60,280 nt of DNA from Lentisphaerales bacterium (GTDB lineage: Bacteria; Verrucomicrobiota; Kiritimatiellia; JAUXFM01), in assembly GCA_030622955.1 (NCBI GenBank), contig JAUXFM010000004.1:1-60280 (forward strand). The letters are read 5' to 3'. Every line of letters begins with the position of its first letter. Within the stretch, counting starts at the first letter, position 1. Under the pieces are notes generated by a model. That model was given only the letters and a program-made list of their open reading frames with translations. It had not been told where the DNA came from and searched no databases. Shown here piece after piece: positions 1-9,448 of the stretch. The position numbers were made by a program, and so were the translations under genes.

Positions 1-137
1 ATATTGAGCAGATAAGGTGCTGGATGGACTTTGGTCACCACAAACCGGACAGTAGTGATCTCAAATCACGAGGAAGCAGAAACCAAAGCTTGTCTTTATC
101 GGTCGGTCAATGTAACTACAGCCTACAGTCTAAGGAC

Positions 138-143
138 TATAAT
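138..143 (+). promoter_or_regulatory. Possible -10 box just ahead of rfbB-like gene
   Basis: A perfect TATAAT lies 5 bp before the ATG of the dehydratase gene. An AAGGA stretch a few bases upstream could instead be a ribosome binding site. If the box is a real -10 element, transcription would begin at or near the start codon and the message would be nearly leaderless. No convincing -35 hexamer is visible 17 bp upstream, so this is only a candidate. The remaining sequence from the window start holds no gene that I can see. Confidence 0.3.
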
Positions 144-148
144 CTGAT

Positions 149-1174
149 ATGCAAATACTGGTAACAGGTGGGGCGGGATTCATTGCGAGCAACTTCGTTC
201 GATACATGCTCGAACGTAATCCGGATATCTCTATCGTTAATTTCGATTTACTCACCTATGCGGGGAACCTGGAAAATCTGGCGGATCTCGAGAAGAACGA
301 ACACCATGTTTTCGTGAGGGGTGACATCTGTTCGCGCCAGGATGTAGAAGCCCTTTTCTCCGAGCACCAGTTTGATGCAGTTGCCAATTTCGCGGCACAG
401 ACACATGTCGATCGAAGCCTCATGGATGTCACGCCCTTCATCAACACGAATGTGCTCGGTGTCCAGATCCTGTTGGATGCCTGCAGGGCGAACGGGGTCA
501 ACCGCTACCTCCAGGTCTCGACAGATGAAGTTTACGGGAGTCTGGGCGCAACAGGTCTTTTCACAGAAACTTCCCCCATCAAGCCGAACAACCCCTACTC
601 TGCAACGAAGGCATCCGCAGATTTCCTTGTCCGTGCAGCCCACGAATCGCACGGGCTGGACGCCGTGATCACACGCTGCTCGAACAACTTCGGACCGTAC
701 CAGTTTCCGGAGAAGTTGATCCCGCTCGTAATTGCCAATGCCATGGAGGACAAACGGATTCCTGTTTATGGTGATGGGATGCAGGTGCGCGACTGGATCT
801 ATGTAATTGATCATTGTTCGGCCGTAGAAACGGTGCTTCGCAAGGGGAAGCCCGGCGAAATCTACAATATGGGCGCCCATAAAGATGTCCCGAACATCGA
901 AGTCGTGAAGAGCATTCTCTCCATTCTGAACAAGCCGGAAAGCCTGATTGAACATGTTGAAGACCGGCCCGGCCATGATCGTCGTTACGCAATGGACAGC
1001 TCGAAGATCGAAACGGAACTTGGCTGGTCAGCCGCCCATACGTTCGGAAATGCACTCGAAACAACAGTCAACTGGTATCTCGACAACCGTGATTGGTGGG
1101 AGCGTATCCGTACAGGCGAATATGCGAGCTATTACGAGAAGCTCTACGGGAACCGCGGCAAGCACTGCTCCTGA
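149..1174 (+). CDS. rfbB: dTDP-glucose 4,6-dehydratase
   Basis: Predicted NAD-dependent short-chain (extended SDR) enzyme that converts dTDP-glucose to dTDP-4-keto-6-deoxyglucose, the branch point to dTDP-rhamnose and other deoxysugars of surface glycans. The 341 residues match the usual family length. Visible are the N-terminal glycine-rich Rossmann motif (TGGAGFIAS, about 6-14), the NFDLLTYAGNLENL segment typical of RmlB, the STDEVYG active-site segment (124-130) and the catalytic YSATK (150-154). The gene stands alone: no rmlA, C or D is beside it, unlike the usual rml operon, though the partners may lie upstream of the window. The ATG at 149 places the Rossmann motif correctly at the N-terminus. 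Confidence 0.95.
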   Translation: MQILVTGGAGFIASNFVRYMLERNPDISIVNFDLLTYAGNLENLADLEKNEHHVFVRGDICSRQDVEALFSEHQFDAVANFAAQTHVDRSLMDVTPFINTNVLGVQILLDACRANGVNRYLQVSTDEVYGSLGATGLFTETSPIKPNNPYSATKASADFLVRAAHESHGLDAVITRCSNNFGPYQFPEKLIPLVIANAMEDKRIPVYGDGMQVRDWIYVIDHCSAVETVLRKGKPGEIYNMGAHKDVPNIEVVKSILSILNKPESLIEHVEDRPGHDRRYAMDSSKIETELGWSAAHTFGNALETTVNWYLDNRDWWERIRTGEYASYYEKLYGNRGKHCS

Positions 1175-1365
1175 CGGAGAAGCTCGAAGATCGAAACCCT
1201 AAACAAGCACCCATTGCCGAAATTCGAATCATCAGATTATGACCGAATTGACGCCTTTATTCTTGAATACTAAGATAGTCGTGTTTTGAATTTGTTCCGG
1301 ATTTCTACATAGTTATCGGTTGACCATGTACATGTCTACACGTTTCGTCATACGCAAATAGATGC

Positions 1366-1902
1366 ATGAATGAGAGAACACTTAATTCGAAGCGCGTCTT
1401 CGATGGACGTCTCCTGAAACTTGATGTCGAGACTGTCGAAATTGAGGGCGGCAGGATCTCAGAGAGAGAGATCGTCAGACATCCCGGTGCCGTAACAGTG
1501 CTCGTTCGAATGCCGGACGCGCGTTTTGTATTCATCCGCCAATACCGTAAGCCGATCGAACAGCAACTCCTGGAGGTGGTAGCCGGTTGCCTCGAAGATT
1601 GTGAGGCACCGGAGGCATGTGCAAGAAGGGAAGTGCGGGAAGAGACGGGATATGACGTCACATCGATCCAATCGCTTGGCCTCACCTATCCAGGGCCCGG
1701 ATATTCGGACGAGACGCTGCACATGTTCTTTGCCGAAGTCGGAAATGAGCAAGCCAGTCAGGCATTGGACGAGGACGAGATCATAGAAGTCGTTTACTTG
1801 AGTGAAAGCGCAATAGAAGCTATGATAACGAATAATGAGATCATGGACGCCAAAACGTTGGCCGTTTGGACATTGTTCAAGCAGAAGATTCGGACCCGGT
1901 AA
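1366..1902 (+). CDS. Nudix hydrolase, ADP-ribose pyrophosphatase-like
   Basis: Cytoplasmic Nudix hydrolase of 178 residues, most like ADP-ribose pyrophosphatases (NudF/YqkG type). The complete Nudix box GX5EX7REVxEExGY spans about residues 74-96 and includes the metal-binding REVREETG core. The N-terminal half has the domain-swap strand pattern seen in ADP-ribose pyrophosphatases (FDGRLLKLDVETVEIEGG). A substrate cannot be proven from sequence. The following gene (YihY-like) starts 4 bp after the stop, so the two are probably co-transcribed. The 190 bp upstream hold no gene. Confidence 0.9.
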   Translation: MNERTLNSKRVFDGRLLKLDVETVEIEGGRISEREIVRHPGAVTVLVRMPDARFVFIRQYRKPIEQQLLEVVAGCLEDCEAPEACARREVREETGYDVTSIQSLGLTYPGPGYSDETLHMFFAEVGNEQASQALDEDEIIEVVYLSESAIEAMITNNEIMDAKTLAVWTLFKQKIRTR

Positions 1903-1906
1903 ATAG

Positions 1907-3379
1907 ATGGCAGTTGAACAGAACAAAGATCGTAAAGGCTGGTCTTTCTTCACGGAGCGTCTCTGGGATATTGAAATCGGCTCCATGTCCGCTTTCCGCC
2001 GAGCCGGGGTCCGTCTACTCAGGGTCCTGCATTTGATCTTTAAGGGACTGCATGACGACGAATGTCTGCTTCATGCTTCCGCACTGACCTTCAGCACACT
2101 CCTATCGATTGTGCCGATTCTCGCATTCTCACTAGCGGTAGCGCGCGGGTTCGGCGCTGAGGGCACTGTAGAGAAACAGGTCCGGACTTTCGCCGGGGAA
2201 CAGATCATCATCATGTCGGGTGCAGAGCTGTTGCCGAAACCCGCCGTGACACCGAAGGATGCTGATTCCACAAGCACCGAAGAAAGCCAGGTGATTGAAG
2301 AGACGGGATCGGAAGGCGCAGATGAGGTAATAAAGTTCGCCGATAAGCTGATCACGATCATGTTTGACTATGCGAACAACGCGAACTTCGGCGCATTGGG
2401 GGGTGTCGGTCTCGTGTTCCTGCTTTTCATGGCAATCCAGGTCGTGGGCCTGGTCGAAGCATCGTTCAATAAGGTATGGGGCGTCTCTATCCCTCGCAGC
2501 ATGTTCAGGCGAGCCTTCAGTTATCTTGGCGTCATGGTGGTTGTGCCGATCCTGCTGGTCGCAGCGAGTGCATTGCCGATTGTTGAGATCACCGCCAAGA
2601 TAGTGAATGAGAATACGGCCGCGCTCCTGAAGGAGTTCATGGTGTCCCCACTCTACAGGCGCACGACCACGATCGGACTGATCTGTATTGCCTTTGTCTT
2701 CACGATCCGCTGTATCCCGAACACCAAGGTCCGGGCAATACCTAGCATAGTAGGTGGCGTTGCAAGCGGATTGCTACTGATCGTCTGGCTCTGGATATGT
2801 GTGAAGTTCCAGATCGGCGTCTCACGCAGCAACATCATCTACGGAAGTTTTGCTGCGGTTCCGATAATGCTGGCATGGCTCTATACCAGCTGGGCAATTG
2901 TTCTGCTAGGTGCCGAGATCGCGTTCGCGGTCCAAAACTGCACGACATACAAGATGGAACAGAGAGCACATGCTGCGAGCATGGAATCTAAACTGATCCT
3001 GGCACTCTCCGTGCTTTCCAGAACAGCGGAGTCAATGGTGAGCGATCTACCGAAACTCGACGTGCCCAGCTATGCGCGAGAGAAGAAGGTGCCTGTTCGA
3101 TTAGTGAACGATGTGATCGCCGCACTGGTGAATACAGATCTGCTCGCAGAAGTTTCAAGCAGCCGCGGATCTTACGTAATGCTGAAATCACCCGATGCGC
3201 TCTACGTCCGGGATGTCATCAGCACATTGCTGCGTGCTGGGTCCGCACCAGGTGCGCTTGGGCTCATGGGAATGAATGAGAAAATAGAGAGCGTGCTGAG
3301 CAGGGCGGGTAAAGTGATCGAAACGGAGCTTGAGAACCTGACAGTACGCGATCTAATCAAGACGAAGGATGCTGCATAA
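1907..3379 (+). CDS. YihY/RNase BN-like family inner-membrane protein
   Basis: Polytopic inner-membrane protein of the YihY (formerly 'ribonuclease BN-like') family, 490 residues. The N-terminal half carries the family pattern: HASALTFSTLLSIVPILAF near residue 65, then several hydrophobic segments and a WLYTSWAIVLLGAEIAFA segment near the end of the membrane domain. An insertion of about 45 polar residues sits between the first two membrane segments. The last roughly 130 residues look like a winged-helix module, as in many longer members. Biochemical function of the family is unsettled; the old RNase BN name belongs to a different protein. It lies directly downstream of the Nudix gene. Confidence 0.88.
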   Translation: MAVEQNKDRKGWSFFTERLWDIEIGSMSAFRRAGVRLLRVLHLIFKGLHDDECLLHASALTFSTLLSIVPILAFSLAVARGFGAEGTVEKQVRTFAGEQIIIMSGAELLPKPAVTPKDADSTSTEESQVIEETGSEGADEVIKFADKLITIMFDYANNANFGALGGVGLVFLLFMAIQVVGLVEASFNKVWGVSIPRSMFRRAFSYLGVMVVVPILLVAASALPIVEITAKIVNENTAALLKEFMVSPLYRRTTTIGLICIAFVFTIRCIPNTKVRAIPSIVGGVASGLLLIVWLWICVKFQIGVSRSNIIYGSFAAVPIMLAWLYTSWAIVLLGAEIAFAVQNCTTYKMEQRAHAASMESKLILALSVLSRTAESMVSDLPKLDVPSYAREKKVPVRLVNDVIAALVNTDLLAEVSSSRGSYVMLKSPDALYVRDVISTLLRAGSAPGALGLMGMNEKIESVLSRAGKVIETELENLTVRDLIKTKDAA

Positions 3380-3476
3380 AACTCGCCTCCAGGTGAGTCG
3401 CAATTTCACCCGGCACATTTCACTTCGCAGCAGCACGCGCTGAATGTGAAGAAAGAGCGAACCGATCGAGCGGGGC

Positions 3477-3551
3477 CTGACGATTCTATTCGTTGAAGAT
3501 GATCCATGGACATAGGAGATTCTTGTCGAGGCAATGTCCCAGCTTGAGTGA
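3477..3551 (+). pseudogene. Decayed receiver-domain-like fragment
   Basis: In one frame the sequence reads LTILFVEDDPWT, a TAG, EILVEAMSQLE, then a TGA. This resembles the first strand, acidic pocket and first helix of a response-regulator receiver domain, broken by an in-frame stop. No start, phosphoacceptor aspartate region or output domain follows. It lies between two convergent genes and is most simply a gene remnant, although a match this short could be chance. Confidence 0.3.
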
Positions 3552-3563
3552 GCTGGGCGTTGC
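3531..3563. terminator. Hairpin between convergent genes
   Basis: CCCAGCT-TGAGTG-AGCTGGG forms a 7-bp perfect stem. It extends past one bulged base by GCAATG pairing with CGTTGC (one wobble). It sits between the YihY-like gene (+) and the spermidine-synthase-like gene (-), where a bidirectional terminator would be expected. There is no clear T-run on either side, so intrinsic termination is unproven. Confidence 0.4.
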
Positions 3564-3583
3564 TGATCCGGATCATGTCGAAC

Positions 3584-6199
3584 TCAATGTTCGATAAGCA
3601 GGTCTTGCGTGATCTTGTCTTTCGGATCAAGCTTCGCAGCTTTCCTGAACTTGGCCAATGCGGCGGGAGATTGAAGACCTTCTTTTAACTCAAGCACACG
3701 GCCATCAACGAGATGGCGTGACACTTCACAGGATGTCTCCACCTTGCCACGCATGAAGAACGGAAAGTTGTCGAGATAAGGGAACACCGATTCGCGATGT
3801 TTTATGAGCTCCAAGTAGACAGGCACGAGCAACTCTTCACGCGTTTCATAAAGGCCGGAGCGCGGCGCAACATATTCGAGGTAAGGGAAGTCGTCAGTAT
3901 TCAGAGTATCGTCATCGCCGAGGAACTCTTCGAGGTTTTCGTCACCCATCAGGAAGGAACTTAACAAAAGCTCTGTTCGTTCAAGATAGATCTCGGCTAG
4001 ATCAGCCTGGACGGTCGGCGCATTGATCTTCGCGTTGAGCGCCTTCACATCGACCTTTAACGGCTTGAGCATGCCAAGCACAATCGTCCACTCGTTCCTG
4101 CCGACAGGCGTATGCCATACATAGACGTGTGGCCATACAGCTTTCATGGAGCGAAGCGCAACCTGAAAATCTTCGAGCGAAAGGCCGTGGATAGGAAGCC
4201 AAACGGAGAAGATGCCGTCCGGCTTGAGCTTGCCCTTGCACAGTTCAAAGTAGTTGACTGAATAGAGTCCGCCATTACCCGCACGCCTGGGATGTATGGA
4301 ATCAGAAAGAATAACATCATAGTCATCCTTGCATTTGGCCATGTAGCTGCGTGCGTCATCAATGGTGACGTTGACACGTTTATCGGAAAGAACGCCGTGG
4401 TTCACTTCGAACATGTGGTGGCACGCTTTAATAACGGCTTCAGTTATCTCCACGCAGTTGATCCTGTCGACGGGATGCCGCGTGATCGACCAGGCGGTGC
4501 CGCCGGAGCCGAATCCGATCTGCATGACCTTTTTCGGATCGGGATGAAGGAGCAGGGCAAGATGCGCCTGTAGTTTCTGGGTTGTCTTGAAGCGCAGATC
4601 TGTGCCGGCAACATTCACACCGTTAATCGAGATGGTGCGGTAATCCTTGTACTGCTCGATGGTCACTGTGCCGCCAATGTCTTCCTTCACGTGGATAACC
4701 TTGGCGTACTTGGTGTCGTAAACTTGGTCGAATGTGCCTGGCGTTATGATTCTACGACAGGCAAAGATAATGACAAGAAGCCCGAGGACCAAGAGCAGGG
4801 CACGCTTCCGCACGAAGGCGATCCGCCCTTCCTGTCTGCCAACGAAAGAGAGTGCGATCGCACCAATGATGAAGTTGATGAAAGCCAGGATTTGCAGGCT
4901 CAAGAGCGTCCCGAACTGTGGGACCAAGAAGAAACCGGCTGCCAGTGAGCCAAGGATGGCGCCAAGCGTATCAGCGAAGTAAACGGTGCCGACACCCTTG
5001 CCTATTCCCCCGTGATGCAACGCGTACAACTTGCCGACAAGCGGAAAGATCATGCCGAGCAGGAACGTAAATGGAAGGATGAAGAGCAGGCAGGAGCCCC
5101 CAAGCAGTATTATGAAACTGGCAAGAACACTAAACCTGTGGGTGCCGGTGCCATCAACAAACACCAGGTTTGTCATGCCGCTCATTATAAAGGGAAAGAA
5201 GACGAGTGCGCCGAGGATTATGAAGCTGATAAGGATCTCGCATCCACTGAACATTGTGAGGAGATTCCTGTTCCTGTCGATTCGTCGCGAAATGACTATG
5301 CTCCCCAATGCGAGGCCACAGAGGTAGGTGGTAAGGACGGCAGTGAAGGCGTAAGACGTGCTGCCTATCAGGAAGATCAGCACGCGCATCCAGAGTACTT
5401 CGAATGCGAGCGCATTGAATCCGGATATGGCAAGCAGAACGAGCAAGAGACGCGGAAACCAACGTGGTGACTCTAGCGGAAGAGGCTCTGCTGTCGGGAC
5501 AGCATCCTCTTTGATATCCAGCTCGGCAGTAGGCCGATCCAGAAGGATGGCGATAACGGCGACGACGATGTTTACGGCAACGGCACACCAGGTAGTGTTC
5601 TGGACACCGACGGTCCCGATAAGAATGAAACCTGCTGCTGCGCAACCGACAACTGCGCCGAGCGTATTGAGCCCATAAAGTTGACTCAGGTTCCTGCCCA
5701 GAGAGCCGGTGTTCCTGCTGAGATACCTGGTAAGAATCGGAAGAGTACCACCCATCATGGCCGTAGGTATTATGAGGATACACATGACAAGCAGCGCCTG
5801 CACAAAGCTGACGTGGCGATGGGATGACTCTGTGACATCCACATACCAGCCGTGAAATGGCGTGAGCCATTGCAGGATCCAGGGAAAAAGAATCGCGAAA
5901 ACGGCAATGCCGATTTCAAGGTAGCCGTAGAAGCGGAGCAGTCGCTCCTTTCGATCGGCCAATCTTCCCAGAAAATAGCTACCGAGCGCGAGTCCTGCCA
6001 TGAAACCGGCAAGGACCGTGGCCGTCGCATAAACGGTGCTGCCAAAGAGAAGAGCGAGATGTCGAATCCAGACAACCTCGTAAACGAGGCCACTCAGACC
6101 GGACGCGAAGAACAGGCAGAGAACAGCATGCCTGCGACTGCTATTGCTTGCTGTTGACACGGTTCGAATCTTACAGAGAGGAAGAGGAACGTCAATCAC
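3584..6199 (-). CDS. Membrane-fused spermidine synthase-like protein
   Basis: Large fused protein of 871 residues. The N-terminal roughly 480 residues hold many hydrophobic segments (about 12-14 TM) with short basic loops, as in transporter-like 'fused MFS/spermidine synthase' proteins. The C-terminal part is a Rossmann methyltransferase-type domain of the polyamine synthase family: QIGFGSGGTAW is the SAM-type glycine loop, VNVTIDDARSYM follows, and YDVILSDSIHP holds the catalytic aspartate region. Known relatives are annotated as spermidine synthases, but most have no proven aminopropyltransferase activity. The annotated start is GTG; another in-frame GTG 13 codons in would also keep the first TM. 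It runs convergent to the YihY-like gene and divergent from the next gene. Confidence 0.85.
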   Translation of the reverse strand: MIDVPLPLCKIRTVSTASNSSRRHAVLCLFFASGLSGLVYEVVWIRHLALLFGSTVYATATVLAGFMAGLALGSYFLGRLADRKERLLRFYGYLEIGIAVFAILFPWILQWLTPFHGWYVDVTESSHRHVSFVQALLVMCILIIPTAMMGGTLPILTRYLSRNTGSLGRNLSQLYGLNTLGAVVGCAAAGFILIGTVGVQNTTWCAVAVNIVVAVIAILLDRPTAELDIKEDAVPTAEPLPLESPRWFPRLLLVLLAISGFNALAFEVLWMRVLIFLIGSTSYAFTAVLTTYLCGLALGSIVISRRIDRNRNLLTMFSGCEILISFIILGALVFFPFIMSGMTNLVFVDGTGTHRFSVLASFIILLGGSCLLFILPFTFLLGMIFPLVGKLYALHHGGIGKGVGTVYFADTLGAILGSLAAGFFLVPQFGTLLSLQILAFINFIIGAIALSFVGRQEGRIAFVRKRALLLVLGLLVIIFACRRIITPGTFDQVYDTKYAKVIHVKEDIGGTVTIEQYKDYRTISINGVNVAGTDLRFKTTQKLQAHLALLLHPDPKKVMQIGFGSGGTAWSITRHPVDRINCVEITEAVIKACHHMFEVNHGVLSDKRVNVTIDDARSYMAKCKDDYDVILSDSIHPRRAGNGGLYSVNYFELCKGKLKPDGIFSVWLPIHGLSLEDFQVALRSMKAVWPHVYVWHTPVGRNEWTIVLGMLKPLKVDVKALNAKINAPTVQADLAEIYLERTELLLSSFLMGDENLEEFLGDDDTLNTDDFPYLEYVAPRSGLYETREELLVPVYLELIKHRESVFPYLDNFPFFMRGKVETSCEVSRHLVDGRVLELKEGLQSPAALAKFRKAAKLDPKDKITQDLLIEH

Positions 6200-6324
6200 T
6201 AATGCAGGATTGGACAGGGTGCGGAATGAATTCGATCAGCATTGCAATAAACATGCGACCTCCTATAATTTGATGGTGGGATCAATCGCATGGCAGCAAG
6301 AACCAGTGACGGATGGGGATCTAC

Positions 6325-6891
6325 ATGAAAGCCTATATAATCGTTATCGGCATCCTGATCGCATGCTTAGTCGGATTCTATTATTACTTGGAATCCACCA
6401 AGGAAGAACCGGTGATAATCAAGTATGTCTGCCACACGAATCGTGCCTATGGCGTTGAGTTCGTTCATCCTGAAGGCTGGACAGTTAAGCCGGGAGCCCA
6501 GCATCGTACTCTTGTTCTCGAATGTCCTGAGATGGAAGCCGACTGGCATGCCCGAGTGACGTTCGACAAGCTGCCATACCAATACAAGTACGGATTGGAC
6601 AATCTCGTGTCGGAACGCGTTAAATCACTGGGCCAGCGCAAACCTAATTGCAGGTTGATAGCCAGAAAGAAGTTCGCCTGTACGAGAGGGATGGGTGGCG
6701 TGATGCTCGAGTATACTTACACCCTGAACGGGATCCCGGTGACAGAGCGTGAGGCCTATATTCCATATACACCCAAAGGCAACACGCTCATGGTTGTTAC
6801 ACCCGTGACCGCCAGGTTCATGAATGCCAAGTACATCCCGATGTTCGATACGATTATACGCTCCATCAGAAAACCGGATACAGCGAGGTAA
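6325..6891 (+). CDS. Hypothetical membrane-anchored protein
   Basis: I do not recognise this family. The protein (about 188 residues from the ATG at 6325, which follows a GGATGGGG ribosome-binding-like stretch; the ORF track starts four codons earlier) has one N-terminal hydrophobic segment (about 5-20) acting as signal or anchor. A globular region with three cysteines follows. The segment GVEFVHPEGWTVKPG resembles the opening of PsbP-like or serine-rich lipoprotein folds in which a protein sits against the membrane, but this is only a pattern impression. The nitroreductase gene starts 3 bp downstream, so the two are almost certainly in one transcript. Confidence 0.7.
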   Translation: MKAYIIVIGILIACLVGFYYYLESTKEEPVIIKYVCHTNRAYGVEFVHPEGWTVKPGAQHRTLVLECPEMEADWHARVTFDKLPYQYKYGLDNLVSERVKSLGQRKPNCRLIARKKFACTRGMGGVMLEYTYTLNGIPVTEREAYIPYTPKGNTLMVVTPVTARFMNAKYIPMFDTIIRSIRKPDTAR

Positions 6892-6894
6892 TAA

Positions 6895-7608
6895 ATGACC
6901 GAGAAACAATGCACAGGAGAACCACCGGAGCAGCCACTCGATTTCATCGAGATCGAGCCCGGTGCCATGATTGAACGTGCAGAACTGTTCTATCAAGACA
7001 TCAGGCGCCGCCGAACAGTGCGGGATTTCTCAAATCGACCTGTGCCCCGCGAAATAATCGAGAAAGCCGTGCTGGCGGCGGGTACTGCGCCGAGTGGCGC
7101 GAACAGGCAACCATGGCAATTCGTGGTAGTATCCGATCCTGCGATGAAGCAAAAGATCCGGCTCGCGGCCGAAGAGAGGGAGCGTGACTTCTATTTGAAG
7201 AGCGCACCGAAAGAATGGTTGGACGCGCTGAAGCCGATGGGAACGAACGCGGAGAAACCGTTTCTAGAAAATGCGCCCTACCTGATCGCTATCTTCATAA
7301 AAATGACCGATGTGGGCCGGGACGGTGCGAAGCAGAGGACATACTATCCCTCACGTTCAGTTGGCATCGCAACGGGCATGCTCATCACCGCACTGCATAC
7401 GGCGGGGCTGGCAACCCTGACATATACACCGAGCCCCATGGCTTTTCTTAACGAGATTCTCGGACGGCCCAAGCATGAGCATCCGTTCCTCGTCCTGGTC
7501 ACAGGCTATCCTGCCGAAGCTGCACAGGTACCTTCGATTGACAAGCGATCGCTGGACGAGATCGCAACATTTCTGGATAGCGCAGAAGAGGAAAATGCGG
7601 GCTCGTAA
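6895..7608 (+). CDS. Nitroreductase family FMN-dependent oxidoreductase
   Basis: Predicted FMN-binding oxidoreductase of 237 residues. The family landmarks are present: [15 protein letters not shown] at about 37-51 (the phosphate-binding RRSxRxF segment), [19 protein letters not shown] at about 65-83, and a C-terminal GYPAEAA. The closest general resemblance is to nitroreductases related to iodotyrosine deiodinase/BluB, which also have the APSGANxQPW motif, but substrate cannot be assigned. The enzyme would be cytoplasmic. It starts 3 bp after the preceding membrane-anchored hypothetical protein, suggesting co-expression. Confidence 0.88.
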   Translation: MTEKQCTGEPPEQPLDFIEIEPGAMIERAELFYQDIRRRRTVRDFSNRPVPREIIEKAVLAAGTAPSGANRQPWQFVVVSDPAMKQKIRLAAEERERDFYLKSAPKEWLDALKPMGTNAEKPFLENAPYLIAIFIKMTDVGRDGAKQRTYYPSRSVGIATGMLITALHTAGLATLTYTPSPMAFLNEILGRPKHEHPFLVLVTGYPAEAAQVPSIDKRSLDEIATFLDSAEEENAGS

Positions 7609-7765
7609 GAAAAACCTGCCTGTTCGCTCTCCGTCAACATACCCGTATACCGGCTGTATCCGGCTGGCCTAACCGGAAATGGTGAATCACCCATCGTGAT
7701 TTCTATTGGCAATAGGGATGCACCTCACCTAGGATCAGATCCTGGGTCAATTGAAAGGGGTGTTC

Positions 7766-9301
7766 ATGCTTGCGAAAGTCTCTTCAGGTGCTGTGTTCGG
7801 TGTCGATGCCTACCTTGTCGAAATAGAAGTTAATGCAGGCAGAGGCGATCCTTCGATTGTCATAGTCGGCCTTCCAGACGCAGCTGTCAAGGAGAGCAAG
7901 GATCGTGTTCGGACAGCGCTGTCCAATTCAGGCTTTGACCCACATGTCGGGCGTACGACAATCAACCTGGCCCCTGCCAACATCAAGAAAGAAGGGCCGA
8001 GTTTTGATCTTCCCATAGCGCTCGGGATGTTGGTGGCACAGAAATCAGTAGAAGCGGCACCTCTCGAGGAGCTTGGTTGCATTGGTGAGCTTGCGCTGAG
8101 TGGTGAGGTGCGCCATGTAAAGGGGGTTCTCCCAATCACGATGAGGATGAAGGAAGATGGAAAACGCGGTATCCTTGTTCCCTCCGCCAATGCCGAGGAA
8201 GCTGCGGTTGTGGCTGGTATAGACCTGTACCCCGTAGCGAATCTGCGTGCTGCCGTAGATTTCCTGGACGGTGTCATTCAGAAAGATCCGTTCAAGATTG
8301 ACCGGGAAGATCTTTACGAGGCCATCGGAAAGAACGGTGAGGGATACCGGGAGGTCAGGGGCCAGGAGCAGGCGAAACGTGCAATTGAAGTTGCGATAGC
8401 CGGTGGTCATAACATCCTGACAATTGGGCCGCCTGGTACCGGCAAGACAATGCTCGCGAAGCGGCTTCCCTCAATATTGCCGCGGATGACAATTGACGAG
8501 GCATTGGAAACAACGCGGATCCACAGCATTGCGGGAATCCTGAAGCCGGGCAAGGCGTTGATCACAACGCGTCCATTCAGGGCGCCGCACCACACGATCT
8601 CTGATGCCGGCCTGCTTGGTGGTGGTGCGAACCCAATGCCAGGTGAAGTGAGCCTGGCGCATAACGGTGTCTTGTTCCTCGACGAGTTACCGGAATTCCA
8701 TCGCAACGTCCTGGAAGTACTGCGTCAGCCACTTGAGGAGGGTTCTGTGACCATTGCACGTGCGGCATCAACGGTGACCTATCCCTGCCGCTTCATCCTG
8801 ATGGCGGCGATGAACCCCTGTCCTTGCGGGTATTTCGGGGATCTCAAGCGTGACTGCAGGTGCAGCCACCGCCAGATTACGAACTATCGCAACAAGATCT
8901 CGGGGCCGTTACTCGACCGGATAGATATTCACATCGAAATCCCGTCGATGACATACGAAGAGTTGTGCGAGGGCACTCGTGGCGAATCGTCCGAGGTGAT
9001 AAGGACGCGTGTGGGCAAGGCTCGTGAGAATCAGCTGGAACGGCTCAGGAGTTGTGCTGGCATCAACTGCAACGCGCAGATGCGACCGAAAGAGCTGCAA
9101 AAGTTCTGCACACTTGATAAAGATGCTGCTGAGCTGATGAAGATGGCCATGTCCGAGCTGGGTTTCAGTGCGCGTGCCTATGACCGTATCCTCAAGGTGT
9201 CGCGGACCATCGCGGATCTCGCGGAGAGTGATGAGATTCAGTCTCAGCACATCAGTGAAGCTGTTCAGTATCGTACTCTTGATCGGCAGTTATGGCGGTA
9301 G
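7766..9301 (+). CDS. comM: ComM/YifB family Mg-chelatase-like AAA+ ATPase
   Basis: AAA+ helicase-like ATPase of the ComM/YifB family, which in competent bacteria extends branch migration during natural transformation. Residues 1-165 form the ChlI-like N-domain. Then come Walker A (IGPPGTGKTMLAKRLP), Walker B (VLFLDELPEF), a sensor region and a cysteine cluster (MNPCPCGYFGD...CRCSH) typical of the family. The last 100 residues are the C-terminal Mg-chelatase domain ending in YRTLDRQLW. The length (511 from this start) is normal. The ORF track begins 5 codons earlier at a GTG or TTG-like start; the ATG at 7766 follows an AAAGGGG ribosome binding site and begins with the family's usual MLAKV. 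Confidence 0.93.
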   Translation: MLAKVSSGAVFGVDAYLVEIEVNAGRGDPSIVIVGLPDAAVKESKDRVRTALSNSGFDPHVGRTTINLAPANIKKEGPSFDLPIALGMLVAQKSVEAAPLEELGCIGELALSGEVRHVKGVLPITMRMKEDGKRGILVPSANAEEAAVVAGIDLYPVANLRAAVDFLDGVIQKDPFKIDREDLYEAIGKNGEGYREVRGQEQAKRAIEVAIAGGHNILTIGPPGTGKTMLAKRLPSILPRMTIDEALETTRIHSIAGILKPGKALITTRPFRAPHHTISDAGLLGGGANPMPGEVSLAHNGVLFLDELPEFHRNVLEVLRQPLEEGSVTIARAASTVTYPCRFILMAAMNPCPCGYFGDLKRDCRCSHRQITNYRNKISGPLLDRIDIHIEIPSMTYEELCEGTRGESSEVIRTRVGKARENQLERLRSCAGINCNAQMRPKELQKFCTLDKDAAELMKMAMSELGFSARAYDRILKVSRTIADLAESDEIQSQHISEAVQYRTLDRQLWR

Positions 9302-9316
9302 AGCACGATCCTGTAG

Positions 9317-9331
9317 TGTAATATTATTACA
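9317..9331. repeat. AT-rich perfect palindrome after comM
   Basis: TGTAATA-T-TATTACA is a perfect 7-bp inverted repeat 15 bp after the comM stop. It is too AT-rich and has too short a spacer for a good terminator. A dyad binding site is the alternative. Nothing else supports either role. Confidence 0.3.
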
Positions 9332-9448
9332 TCCGCGTGCAAAACGGCGCTGTGCAAGGCTGAAAGCAGGAAACAGGGCACTGCATGGCACTAATTTCGC
9401 TGAACGTCGTGAATCACGCTTTGGCGCGTTAGCGACAATAGTGTGCAT

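Noticed and set aside
4691-5470. Plus-strand ORFs opposite the spermidine-synthase-like gene
   Set aside because: They are shadows of the well-supported minus-strand protein.
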